A stretch of DNA of 64,000 bases, taken from the NCBI RefSeq assembly GCF_001305575.3, contig NZ_CP012373.2, forward strand, positions 2,800,261 through 2,864,260, in the 5' to 3' direction. Both the position numbers and the translations under genes were made by a program. The notes below the pieces were generated by a model. The model worked only from the letters and a program-made list of their open reading frames with translations, had not been told where the DNA came from and made no database searches. Below are positions 33,481-42,421 of this stretch, one piece after another (the stretch's first letter is position 1; the number at the start of each line of letters is the position of its first letter). The stretch comes from Beggiatoa leptomitoformis. Its GTDB lineage: Bacteria; Pseudomonadota; Gammaproteobacteria; Beggiatoales; Beggiatoaceae.

Positions 33481-34593
33481 CTAGGATGCATTTTTACAGG
33501 CAGTAAAATCGTGTAGGTGAACAGGTACTCGTTTCGCACCCCATTTACCCATTTTGTCTGTGAATACACCCGCACAGCGTGTTCCGCAAGTCGCACAGTG
33601 TCCATCTGCAGTCAGTCCCCATGCAGTCAGGACAAACCAATCGCGTCCAATTAATTCTTGTCCGCAATGATGACAGTAAGTACTCCCGCCTGTGTGGTCA
33701 TGCACGTTACCTGTGTAAACGTGGCGAATACCCGCTTCTTTTGCAATTTGTCTAGCAGTGGTTAGGGTGCTACTGGGTGTATAGGGTTTATCTAACATTT
33801 TCCAGCTAGGATGAAATGCAGTGAAATGTAAGGGAACATCCACCCCTAAATTATCCACAATCCAATGGCACATTGCGGCAATTTCGGCAGGTGAATCATT
33901 TTCTTCAGGAATGAGTAAATTGGTTATTTCAAACCATACTTGGGTTTCGTGTTTGAGATAGCACAAGGTATCAAGTACTGGTTGTAAATGTCCGCCTACA
34001 ATTTTGTGGTAAAAATCTTCACTAAAGGCTTTTAAGTCTATATTGGCCGCGTCAATGTAACGGTAAAATTCGCGACGAGGTTCATCATTCATATAACCCG
34101 CAGTAACAGCAACCGTTTTTAAACCCTCTGCATGACACGCTTGTGCCACGTCTATGGCATATTCCATAAAAATCACGGGGTCATTATACGTAAACGCAAC
34201 ACTACTACAGCCCAGTTGTTTGGCAACTTGGGCAATCGTGGTTGGAGAGGCATAATCTGCAAGGGTGTCAACTTCTCTGGATTTGGTAATATCCCAGTTT
34301 TGGCAAAATTTGCAGGCAAGATTACAACCTGCTGTCCCAAAAGATAAAATTGGCGTACCGGGTAAAAAGTGATTTAGCGGTTTTTTTTCTATGGGGTCTA
34401 TGCAATAACCGCTAGAGCGTCCATAGGTTGTCAGGACAATTTGATGGTCTTTATTTGCTCTGACAAAACATAATCCTTGTTGTCCCGCTTTTAGTTTACA
34501 GGCGCGTGGACACACATCACATTGTACGCGCCCATCTTCTAGCGTATGCCAGTATCTTGTAGGAACGATGCTTGGAATATTCATCGTATTCAT
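33481..34593 (-). CDS. amrS: AmmeMemoRadiSam system radical SAM enzyme
   Basis: The 370-residue protein has the radical SAM cluster motif in AGCNLACKFCQNWDI. It also has an N-terminal CDVCPRACKLKAGQQGLCFVR cysteine group and a C-terminal zinc-ribbon-like region (YCHHCGQELIG and CATCGTRCAG). This matches AmrS, which in other organisms occurs with AMMECR1 (AmrA) and Memo-like (AmrB) proteins in a system of unknown reaction. AmrA and AmrB are not in this window. The ATG at 34593 is kept although M4 is also possible. rfbD follows at 84 bp. Confidence 0.93.
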   Translation of the reverse strand: MNTMNIPSIVPTRYWHTLEDGRVQCDVCPRACKLKAGQQGLCFVRANKDHQIVLTTYGRSSGYCIDPIEKKPLNHFLPGTPILSFGTAGCNLACKFCQNWDITKSREVDTLADYASPTTIAQVAKQLGCSSVAFTYNDPVIFMEYAIDVAQACHAEGLKTVAVTAGYMNDEPRREFYRYIDAANIDLKAFSEDFYHKIVGGHLQPVLDTLCYLKHETQVWFEITNLLIPEENDSPAEIAAMCHWIVDNLGVDVPLHFTAFHPSWKMLDKPYTPSSTLTTARQIAKEAGIRHVYTGNVHDHTGGSTYCHHCGQELIGRDWFVLTAWGLTADGHCATCGTRCAGVFTDKMGKWGAKRVPVHLHDFTACKNAS

Positions 34594-34719
34594 TATAGGG
34601 ACTCCTCACAGTCTTCCTCATTTAGGGACAACATTTAGCTTTTGTTTATCATCATAGTTAGCTTTTTATGTTGTGATAACACAGATTTAATACTTTCCTA
34701 AAAAATACTTAATGTATGA

Positions 34720-36054
34720 TTAAAACTGTTGAATAACGTCGCGTAGTCGTTGACATATTTCATCAATATGCGATTTTTCCGCAATTAAAGCAGGGGCGAT
34801 AATACCCGCATCACCTGTAGTTTTGAGGTGCATACCTGCCCAAAATAGGCGTTTTTGTAATTCTGCTCCACGCAGACCCACACTTTCCGCAGGTGCAAGG
34901 TCAAAACTCGCCATCATGCCATACCCGCGAATATCCGTAATAATGGGTAAGTCTCGCAAACTATTAAAGACAGTTGTTAAAAAATAGGCTGATAGATTGC
35001 CCGCCCGTTCAAATAAATTTTCTTGTTGATAAATATCTAGGGCTGCATGAGCAGCAGCACAGGCTAAGGGATGTCCTGAATAGGTGTAGCCATGAAAAAA
35101 CTCCATTGCCCCTGCAGGCGCATGATTAATAATCGTGTCGTGAATCTCTCGCTTCACCGCAACCGCCCCCATTGGCACTGCGCCATTTGTCAGGGCTTTA
35201 GCTAAGGTCATCATATCGGGTTTTACCCCAAAGCTATCCGTGCCAAAAGCGTTGCCTGTGCGTCCAAATCCTGTAATCACTTCATCAAAAATTAATAAAA
35301 TGCTGTGTTGGTCGCAAATTTCGCGCAACCGTTCCAAATATCCTTTGGGTGGCACTAATGTGCCTGTAGAACCTGCAATCGGTTCAACCACGCAAGCGGC
35401 AATATTTTCTGCACCGTATAACGTTACAAAGCGTTGCAAGTCTTCAGCCAGTTCTTTGCCCTGTTCGGGTTGTCCTAGCGTAAATTTATTGTCGGCTAAC
35501 CAAGTATGTCGTAAGTGGGCAACTTGTGCTAAACCAACCCCGCCATAAATTCGCCGATTGTTTGTCATTCCACCTAATGCGGTTCCCCCAATATTCACGC
35601 CATGATAAGCCCGTTCCCGACTAATAAACCGTTGACGTGTGCCTTGTCCTTTAGCCTGAAAATAGGCGATGGCTATTTTAATCGCGGTATCTATAGATTC
35701 TGACCCCGAATTAGTAAAAAAAATTCTATCCAATCCACTGGGTAAAATCGTGGCTAACTTTTCCGCTAGCGTAAACGATGTGGGGTGTGCTGACTGAAAA
35801 TGTGGCACATAATCTAGGGTTTGCGCCTGTTGGCTAATTGCCGCAGCAATCTCTGGACGACAATGCCCCGCAGCACAACAAAACAAGCCCGCAGAAGCAT
35901 CTAAAATCGGTTGTCCTGCTTGACTCCAATAATACATTCCCGAGGCTTTAACCATTAAACGCGGGTTCGCTTTAAAATCCCGATTAGGCGTAAAGGGCAT
36001 CCAATGATTATCAAGGGTGATAGGTTTATTTGTGGGTGGTATCTCTTGTTTCAT
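34720..36054 (-). CDS. Class III aminotransferase, omega-amino acid:pyruvate type
   Basis: The 444-residue PLP-dependent enzyme has the class III signatures FTNSGSESIDTAIKIA (phosphate binding), LLIFDEVITGFGRTG (aspartate that contacts the PLP nitrogen) and MTLAKALTNG, where the PLP lysine lies. The opening DNHWMPFTPNRDFKANPRLM is typical of beta-alanine/omega-amino acid:pyruvate aminotransferases. It transfers an amino group from an omega-amino acid or amine to pyruvate; the true donor is not known. It is divergent from gshB. Confidence 0.9.
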   Translation of the reverse strand: MKQEIPPTNKPITLDNHWMPFTPNRDFKANPRLMVKASGMYYWSQAGQPILDASAGLFCCAAGHCRPEIAAAISQQAQTLDYVPHFQSAHPTSFTLAEKLATILPSGLDRIFFTNSGSESIDTAIKIAIAYFQAKGQGTRQRFISRERAYHGVNIGGTALGGMTNNRRIYGGVGLAQVAHLRHTWLADNKFTLGQPEQGKELAEDLQRFVTLYGAENIAACVVEPIAGSTGTLVPPKGYLERLREICDQHSILLIFDEVITGFGRTGNAFGTDSFGVKPDMMTLAKALTNGAVPMGAVAVKREIHDTIINHAPAGAMEFFHGYTYSGHPLACAAAHAALDIYQQENLFERAGNLSAYFLTTVFNSLRDLPIITDIRGYGMMASFDLAPAESVGLRGAELQKRLFWAGMHLKTTGDAGIIAPALIAEKSHIDEICQRLRDVIQQF

Positions 36055-36272
36055 TCAGTTATTCCTGTTGTGAATAGTAAACGTCAACCATAACTATAAG
36101 GCTTGTTTACAGTGTAGCTGGTGTTTGGGATAACACCGTACTTGCCTGTATTTACCCACGGTTGACGATGGATAGAATTCAAATCAATACATTAACAATA
36201 GCATAGCTTAACTAGCTGAAAAATTTAATGAAAAACCAGTTAATCGTTTACACAACAAAAGGAAAACAAACC

Positions 36273-37223
36273 ATGTCCGCATTCAATCTTGGCATTGTGA
36301 TGGACCCGATTGCCAGTATTAAAACGTATAAAGACAGTAGTTTTGCCATGTTACTCGCTGCCCAACAACGGGGTTGGACACTTTGGTACATGGAAATGCA
36401 GGATTTATGGTTACGTGATGGTATTGCTTACGCAACCATGCGTCGTGTGCAAGTCCGCGACAATAAAACCGATTGGTTCAGCTTAGAAACGGCTGAAACC
36501 CGCCCGTTGCACAGCTTATCTGCAATCTTAATGCGAAAAGACCCGCCATTTGATTTGGAATATATCGTTGCAACGTACATTTTAGAACAAGCAGAACAAC
36601 GTGGTACGCTAATTGTCAATCGTCCACAAGGGCTGCGCGATGCGAATGAGAAGGCTTATACCGCATGGTTTCCACACTGTTGTCCACCCACTTTAATGAC
36701 ACGCAGTGCAGCGAAAATTCGCGAGTTTTTGCAAGAACATGGCGAAATTATTTTAAAACCGTTAGATGGTATGGGGGGAATGTCTATTTTTCGGGTTGCA
36801 CAAGGTGATATGAATTTATCGGTCATTATTGAGACATTAACCGCGCGTGAAAGCCGTTATTGCATGGTGCAACGATTTATCCCTGAGATTACACAAGGAG
36901 ATAAACGCATTTTATTAATTAATGGTGAACCCGTGCCGTATGCCCTAGCACGCATTCCTGCACAAGGGGAAAGCCGTGGTAATTTAGCCGCAGGCGCAAC
37001 AGGGGTTGCACAACCGCTAACCGCACGCGACCGTTGGATTTGTCAGCAAGTAGGTTCAACACTACGAGAAAAAGGGTTTTTATTTGTGGGGTTAGATGTT
37101 ATTGGCGATTATTTAACCGAGATTAATGTGACAAGTCCGACAGGGATACGTGAATTAAATAATGCCTATGGATTAGATATAGCAGGGCAGCTAATGGACG
37201 CAATAATGACACAGCTTGGATAG
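36273..37223 (+). CDS. gshB: Glutathione synthetase
   Basis: Joins gamma-glutamylcysteine and glycine with ATP in the cytoplasm. An ATG exists at 36228, but I choose 36273 because AAGGAAA lies ahead of it and the protein then begins MSAFNLGIVMDPIASIKTYKDSSFAMLL, colinear with E. coli GshB. It has 316 residues, the normal length. ATP-grasp elements are visible (ILKPLDGMGGMSIFRV, GDKRILLINGEPVPYALAR, NVTSPTGIRELN). It is a single gene, divergent from the aminotransferase, followed by a CGGATA hairpin. A glutaredoxin (24853) uses the product. Confidence 0.96.
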   Translation: MSAFNLGIVMDPIASIKTYKDSSFAMLLAAQQRGWTLWYMEMQDLWLRDGIAYATMRRVQVRDNKTDWFSLETAETRPLHSLSAILMRKDPPFDLEYIVATYILEQAEQRGTLIVNRPQGLRDANEKAYTAWFPHCCPPTLMTRSAAKIREFLQEHGEIILKPLDGMGGMSIFRVAQGDMNLSVIIETLTARESRYCMVQRFIPEITQGDKRILLINGEPVPYALARIPAQGESRGNLAAGATGVAQPLTARDRWICQQVGSTLREKGFLFVGLDVIGDYLTEINVTSPTGIRELNNAYGLDIAGQLMDAIMTQLG

Positions 37224-37242
37224 TATTATTACAAATATATAG

Positions 37243-37273
37243 CGGATACAACCCTGTGAATCGGTGGTATCCG
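37243..37273. repeat. CGGATA/TATCCG hairpin repeat, copy 1
   Basis: CGGATACAACC pairs with GGTGGTATCCG with one mismatch and a 9-nt loop. It follows gshB by about 20 bp. The plus-strand tail is A-rich, so it is not a classic terminator. A related hairpin lies at 51621-51651. Confidence 0.6.
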
Positions 37274-37364
37274 TAAAAAACTTTTGTTCGTTTCAATATT
37301 ATTTGAATCATGATAGTCACTATTAGTAATTTAAATTGGTAATTTTTTTTAAAACGCATAAACT

Positions 37365-37382
37365 AGAGTGAACGCTCACTCT
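37365..37382 (+). promoter_or_regulatory. Palindromic operator ahead of the TetR-RND operon
   Basis: AGAGTGAACGCTCACTCT has 7-bp perfect arms around ACGC. It ends 17 bp before the TetR start codon. Operators of this form are bound by AcrR/TetR-type repressors, so autorepression of the regulator and control of the efflux genes is likely. It may overlap the transcription start. Confidence 0.8.
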
Positions 37383-37399
37383 GTTTTACAAGGAATCAC

Positions 37400-37972
37400 A
37401 TGGATGATAAACGCTGTTTAATTTTAGATGCTACCCGTCAATTGATTGTTAATCATGGGTTACATGGGACTAGCATGAATATGATAGTAAAAGCCTCTGG
37501 TGTACCCATGGGAACAATTTATCGTTACTTTAAAGATAAAGAGACGTTAATTAATGAATTGCACCGAGAATTAATTGGTCATATCGCTAAAGTGATTTGT
37601 AAAGGGCTAAATGAGACGGAATCGCTCCGTCAACAATTAGAGCAGTTAATTAATAACATTATTGATTGTAATGAAGTTTATCCCGACCGTTTTTTGACTA
37701 AAGCCATCTTAGACATGGTGCCTAGACCTGAAGATGAGGAAAAAGCCCTACTTGAGAAAATTTTTCAGCCCGTTTTGAGCTTTGCATTACGCGGTATCGA
37801 ACAAGGTGTATTTAAGCCTTTGCCTGTAGATGTGTTATTGAGTTTAGGATTAGGTCCTGTTGAGTGGCATTTTCATGTACATAAACGTAATTTGCACGGA
37901 TTAACCCCAAAACAACGCGCCCTGTTTATTCAAGCCTGTTGGGACGCAATGACTTTAGAAGATAAACGTTAA
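37400..37972 (+). CDS. TetR/AcrR-family transcriptional repressor of the efflux operon
   Basis: The 190-residue protein has the TetR N-terminal HTH (about 5-50) with GTSMNMIVKASGVPMGTIYRYFKDKETL, then a helical ligand-binding region. It is first in an operon with the membrane-fusion and RND genes (17 bp to the next start), and a palindrome lies just upstream. It should dissociate from that operator on binding a pump substrate. AAGGA precedes the start. The ligand is unknown. Confidence 0.93.
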   Translation: MDDKRCLILDATRQLIVNHGLHGTSMNMIVKASGVPMGTIYRYFKDKETLINELHRELIGHIAKVICKGLNETESLRQQLEQLINNIIDCNEVYPDRFLTKAILDMVPRPEDEEKALLEKIFQPVLSFALRGIEQGVFKPLPVDVLLSLGLGPVEWHFHVHKRNLHGLTPKQRALFIQACWDAMTLEDKR

Positions 37973-37989
37973 AACTAAGGATTATTAAT

Positions 37990-39111
37990 ATGATACGTTG
38001 GTTTTTTGCGGTAATTATTTTATCAATTTTACTATTTGGTTCAATTTTTGGTTTCAATACGTTTAAGAATCAAAAAATTGCCGAATTTATGGCGAACATG
38101 CCCGAACCCGAATTGCCCGTTGAAGTGTTAGAAGTGAGTTCTCAAACATGGCAACCTGCTATTCAATCCATTGGTTATATAGAACCTTATGAAGGGGTTA
38201 ATGTTACCACCTCAGTCGCAGGAATGGTTAAAGAAATCCATTTTGAATCAGGGGATAAGGTAAAAAAAGGTCAATTACTGGTTTCACTGGATTCTAGCGT
38301 TGAACGGGCAAATTTAAACGCGGCAGAAGCACGCTTGTCCGCTGCTAAAAATACATGGTCACGAAATCAGAAAGTTTATGAACGCAAATTGATTTCCTCT
38401 GAAGCGGTGGAAGAAGTTGAATCTGCTTATAAAGTTGCCGTGGCTGAGGTTGCCAGTTTACAAGCGACCATTGAACGCTTAGAAGTTAAAGCACCCTTTT
38501 CAGGACAAATGGGCATTCGCCAAGTGCAATTAGGGCAATATTTACAACCGGGAAATGTTATCGCCAATTTAGAAAGCAATGATGAAATGCGGGTGCGGTT
38601 TATTATTCCACAAAAATATCTACCAGAAATCCGCCTTAATATGCTGATTGAATTACGCACCGATGTTTATCCAGAACAAGCTTTTAGTGGCACATTAAAC
38701 GCCATTGAACCCTCTGTAGATAAAGAAAGCGGCATCATTCAATTACAAGCTAAACTCCCCAATCCTGAGCAAAAATTACGCAGTGGGATGTATGCCACCA
38801 TTACCATTTGGCAAACAACACAAGCGAATAGCATCGTTGTCCCCCAGCAAGCAATTAATTTTACCTTATATGGCGAAATGGTCTATGTGGTGACTAAAAA
38901 ACAAGAAGCGGACAATAAAACCGTTTTACGTGTTAATCAGAAAGAGGTGACTGTCGGAGAACGGCGCGGTGACGATGCCGTGATTTTAACAGGGTTACAA
39001 ACGGGGGATTTACTCGTTACCTCTGGACAAGTGCGTTTGGATAATGGCGCAAAGGTTAAAATCGTAACCAATGATTTTGTTAAAAAAAATCAGCCTATTC
39101 CTGTTGAGTGA
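37990..39111 (+). CDS. RND efflux pump periplasmic adaptor (membrane fusion protein)
   Basis: The 373-residue adaptor has an N-terminal membrane anchor (about 4-22), then biotinyl-lipoyl halves (VNVTTSVAGMVKEIHFESGDKVKKGQLL) flanking an alpha-helical hairpin (about 95-155), and beta-barrel and membrane-proximal domains. It links the inner-membrane RND pump to an outer-membrane channel. Its stop codon overlaps a possible GTG start of the pump gene by 4 bases, showing tight coupling. No tolC-like gene follows, so an outside TolC must be used. Confidence 0.95.
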   Translation: MIRWFFAVIILSILLFGSIFGFNTFKNQKIAEFMANMPEPELPVEVLEVSSQTWQPAIQSIGYIEPYEGVNVTTSVAGMVKEIHFESGDKVKKGQLLVSLDSSVERANLNAAEARLSAAKNTWSRNQKVYERKLISSEAVEEVESAYKVAVAEVASLQATIERLEVKAPFSGQMGIRQVQLGQYLQPGNVIANLESNDEMRVRFIIPQKYLPEIRLNMLIELRTDVYPEQAFSGTLNAIEPSVDKESGIIQLQAKLPNPEQKLRSGMYATITIWQTTQANSIVVPQQAINFTLYGEMVYVVTKKQEADNKTVLRVNQKEVTVGERRGDDAVILTGLQTGDLLVTSGQVRLDNGAKVKIVTNDFVKKNQPIPVE

Positions 39112-39119
39112 GTGATGTC

Positions 39120-42100
39120 ATGACTTTTACAGACCCTTTTATTCAACGTCCTATCATGGCGATAGCCTTGAGTTTTTTAGTCTTAATTTTAGGATTACAA
39201 GCGGTTTTTAAATTACAAGTTCGCGAATATCCTGAAATGACGAATACCGACATTATCGTTTCTACGAGCTATTACGGTGCGCCTGCAGAGGTAATTCAAG
39301 GTTTTATCACCCAACCATTGCAACAAGCGGTTGCTGAAGCGGACAAAATCGACTTTTTAGAATCTAGCAGTCGACTGGGAAGCAGTACAATTACTGCCCA
39401 CATGAAAGTGGGAACTGACCCGAATGCAGCCTTAGCAGAAATCATGGCGAAGGTGAATAGTGTTAATTCACAATTGCCTCAAGAAGCAGAAAACCCCTCG
39501 ATTTCTAGCAAAACAGGGTCAAATACGGCTTTGATGTACCTTAGTTTTTTTAGTGAACGCCTATCCACCGCGCACATTGGGGATTATTTAAAACGGAATG
39601 TGCAAAACCAACTGCTCTCTGTAGAAGGGGTTTCAACGGCTAATGTTCTCGCCCCCGCGCTGTCTATTCGTATTTGGTTAGACCCTAAAGCAATGGCAAC
39701 GCACAATTTAACGACCAATGAAATTAATACTATCCTCGCTAACAATAATTACCGTTCTGCACCGGGTCAAGTCAAAAGTCGTTATTTTCAATATACTATT
39801 CAAGTTGATACCGATTTAAATGATATTGAAGCCTTTAAACAGATGATTGTTGCACAACGGACAGAAGGGGTTATTCGGCTACGTGATATTGCAAAGGTTG
39901 AATTATCTTCTGTCCGCGAGGCGGTTAAATCACGGATAGGTGGCATTAATGCCGTCGTGATTGCGATTGAATCCACGCCAACCGCCAATCCATTAGATGT
40001 TGCCAAACGAGTGACCAAAAAACTCGCAGAAATTGAACGCAATTTAGCAGCGGGCATCAAGATGGAAATCAGCTACGATGCAACGGAATATATTGAAGCC
40101 TCGATTTATGAAGTCTTGCGCACGATTGGCGAAGCAGGTCTGATTGTTATTTTGGTAATTTTCTTATTCATGGGGTCATTCCGTGCGATGTTAATTCCCA
40201 TCGTTACCATCCCCTTTTCCTTGATTGGCGTTTGTCTTGCCATGCAAATGCTGGGTTTTTCCATTAACCTACTCACATTACTAGCAATGGTCTTAGCCAT
40301 TGGATTAGTTGTTGATGATGCTATTGTAGTGGTGGAAAACGTAGAACGTCATTTACAAATGGGCAAAACCCCTTTTGCTGCTGCAATCGTTGGCACACGT
40401 GAAATTGCAGTTCCTGTTATCAGTATGACAATTGCGCTCGCCGCAGTTTATTCACCCATCGCCTTACTCGACGGGGTAACTGGCACACTCTTCAAAGAAT
40501 TTGCCTTAACCCTAGCGGGTGCGGTGGTTGTGTCTGGCATGGTCGCGCTCACCTTATCGCCTGCAATGTGTTCACTGATTTTAAAACATAGCGAACATGC
40601 CAGTCGTTTTGAACTGGGCGTGCAATCCACAATGGGGCGTGTTGAACGCGGTTACGGATACCTATTGGACAGAACACTCGCGCATCGTTCAGCCATTCTG
40701 CTCTTTGCCTTCATCGTGATGGGTTCGTTAATCTTCCTCTTTCCCATTATTCCCTCAGAGCTTGCACCCAACGAGGAAAAAGGTGCATTTTTAGGGATTG
40801 CAACAGCACCTAGTAGTGCAAATTTAGACTTTATCGATGCGAATTTAACCGAAATTGGCAAACGCGCCAATCAAATCAATGGTATTCGTAATACCTTAAG
40901 TCTATCAGGTATGCCGAGTACTAATAATGGATTAGCCGTTATGCTCAGCGCGCCATGGGAACAACGGGAAAACAGTGAAAAACAAATGATAGCGTTACTC
41001 ACTGATAAGGTTAAAGATATTGCAGGCGTGAATATGGCAGCATTTCCCCTGCCCGCCTTACCCGGTGGTGGTAGTGGATTGCCTATTCAAATGGTGATTA
41101 AAAGCACTGCTGATTATGAAACGATGATGAAAGTCGCGCTAGAACTGCAAGAAAAAGCCAATGCCAGCCATTTATTCATTTTTAACGACTTGGATATTAA
41201 ATTTGATACCGCGACGATTAAAATGCACATTAATCGTGACAAAGCAGGTAGTTATGGTATTACGATGGCAGAAATCGCCAACACCTTATCCACCCTTGTA
41301 GGCGATGGGCGTGTTAATTACATCAATCGGGATGGACGCAGTTATGAAGTAGTTCCCCAAGTCATACGCACCGACCGCCTAACCCCTGAAGCATTAGGCT
41401 CATATTACCTACGCACAGCATCAGGACAACAAATTCCATTATCAGAACTGGTTAGCCTGAAAGTACGGGGTGAACCCTCATCACTGATTCAAATGGACCA
41501 AGCCAACGCCATTACTTTAGGGGGTGTTCCCATGCCCACAACCACCGTTGGCAATGTACTCACCTTTTTAACCACCGAAGCCGATAAAATTTTACCATCC
41601 GGTTTTAGCTATGATTTTAAAGGCCCTTCCCGCCAATACATGCAAGAGGGTTCATCCCTGTATATCACGTTTATCCTTGCATTAGCGATTATTTTCCTTG
41701 TCTTAGCCATACAATTTGAAAGCTGGCGCGACCCTTTAGTCATTATGGTTTCTGTGCCACTGGCTTTATGTGGCGCGTTATTGGTGATGGCTTGGGGTGT
41801 TGCAAGTTTAAATATCTACACCCAGATTGGTTTAATTACCCTGATTGGCTTAATTACCAAACATGGGATTTTAATGTGTGAAGTGGCGAAAGAAAGACAA
41901 CTATATTTACAAGAAAGCAAAATGGATGCGATTCAACACGCCGCCCGAATTCGCTTACGTCCTATTTTAATGACTGTTATTGCGATGGTTTCTGGCGTTA
42001 TTCCCTTACTTTATGCAGCAGGTCCCGGTGCAGCAGCACGTTTTAGCATTGGGATTGTCATTTTCTCTGGTTTATCAATAGGAACATTATTTACTTTATT

Positions 42101-42209
42101 CGTATTACCCACCGTTTATAGCTTTTTGGGTGAAACGCATAAACCATTACCCATTTATAAAGAACCTGTTAGCTTAGATAAAGAAGAAGTAACCGTTTCG
42201 ACAATATAA
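39120..42209 (+). CDS. RND-family multidrug efflux transporter, AcrB/MexF-like
   Basis: The inner-membrane proton-drug antiporter is about 1030 residues, the normal length, with two six-helix halves and two large periplasmic loops. I prefer the ATG at 39120 (MTFTDPFIQRPIMAIAL), matching the conserved HAE1 beginning; a GTG at 39108 that overlaps the adaptor stop would add four residues. The proton-relay pair is visible in GLVVDDAIVVVENVERH. LAIQFESWRDPLVIM and GLITKHGILMCEVAKE are typical HAE1 segments. Substrate range cannot be read from the sequence. A hairpin repeat and an intrinsic terminator follow. Confidence 0.95.
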   Translation: MTFTDPFIQRPIMAIALSFLVLILGLQAVFKLQVREYPEMTNTDIIVSTSYYGAPAEVIQGFITQPLQQAVAEADKIDFLESSSRLGSSTITAHMKVGTDPNAALAEIMAKVNSVNSQLPQEAENPSISSKTGSNTALMYLSFFSERLSTAHIGDYLKRNVQNQLLSVEGVSTANVLAPALSIRIWLDPKAMATHNLTTNEINTILANNNYRSAPGQVKSRYFQYTIQVDTDLNDIEAFKQMIVAQRTEGVIRLRDIAKVELSSVREAVKSRIGGINAVVIAIESTPTANPLDVAKRVTKKLAEIERNLAAGIKMEISYDATEYIEASIYEVLRTIGEAGLIVILVIFLFMGSFRAMLIPIVTIPFSLIGVCLAMQMLGFSINLLTLLAMVLAIGLVVDDAIVVVENVERHLQMGKTPFAAAIVGTREIAVPVISMTIALAAVYSPIALLDGVTGTLFKEFALTLAGAVVVSGMVALTLSPAMCSLILKHSEHASRFELGVQSTMGRVERGYGYLLDRTLAHRSAILLFAFIVMGSLIFLFPIIPSELAPNEEKGAFLGIATAPSSANLDFIDANLTEIGKRANQINGIRNTLSLSGMPSTNNGLAVMLSAPWEQRENSEKQMIALLTDKVKDIAGVNMAAFPLPALPGGGSGLPIQMVIKSTADYETMMKVALELQEKANASHLFIFNDLDIKFDTATIKMHINRDKAGSYGITMAEIANTLSTLVGDGRVNYINRDGRSYEVVPQVIRTDRLTPEALGSYYLRTASGQQIPLSELVSLKVRGEPSSLIQMDQANAITLGGVPMPTTTVGNVLTFLTTEADKILPSGFSYDFKGPSRQYMQEGSSLYITFILALAIIFLVLAIQFESWRDPLVIMVSVPLALCGALLVMAWGVASLNIYTQIGLITLIGLITKHGILMCEVAKERQLYLQESKMDAIQHAARIRLRPILMTVIAMVSGVIPLLYAAGPGAAARFSIGIVIFSGLSIGTLFTLFVLPTVYSFLGETHKPLPIYKEPVSLDKEEVTVSTI

Positions 42210-42220
42210 CATCCACATCA

Positions 42221-42253
42221 GACTTGTTAGATTTCAAGAGTCTAGCAAGTCTT
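42221..42253 (+). repeat. Hairpin repeat copy 5 after the RND gene
   Basis: AGACTTGTTAGA pairs with TCTAGCAAGTCT with one mismatch. It starts 12 bp after the stop codon and shares the AACCTGCTAGG family layout. No T-run follows, so termination is more likely at the next hairpin. Confidence 0.6.
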
Positions 42254-42337
42254 AAATACGCTAGTCAGATATATAGTAACCATAGTGCTAAAAACTAAGT
42301 ATTTATTCTTTTAAATATCCACGACTAAACAGCAAAC

Positions 42338-42369
42338 TTCCCCCTATTCCTAAAGCGGGGGAATTTTTC
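42338..42369 (+). terminator. Intrinsic terminator of the efflux operon
   Basis: TTCCCCC (42338-42344) and GGGGGAA (42357-42363) form a GC-rich stem followed directly by five T residues. It lies 130 bp after the RND stop codon. The opposite strand is not followed by a T-run. Confidence 0.75.
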
Positions 42370-42421
42370 CCCGCTACGCCATTGCTGTCAATTTTTCCAA
42401 TCTTAATGCAGACCATCAATC

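Noticed and set aside
39108-39119. GTG start for the RND gene overlapping the adaptor stop codon
   Set aside because: The ATG at 39120 gives the conserved family N-terminus; the GTG start cannot be excluded.
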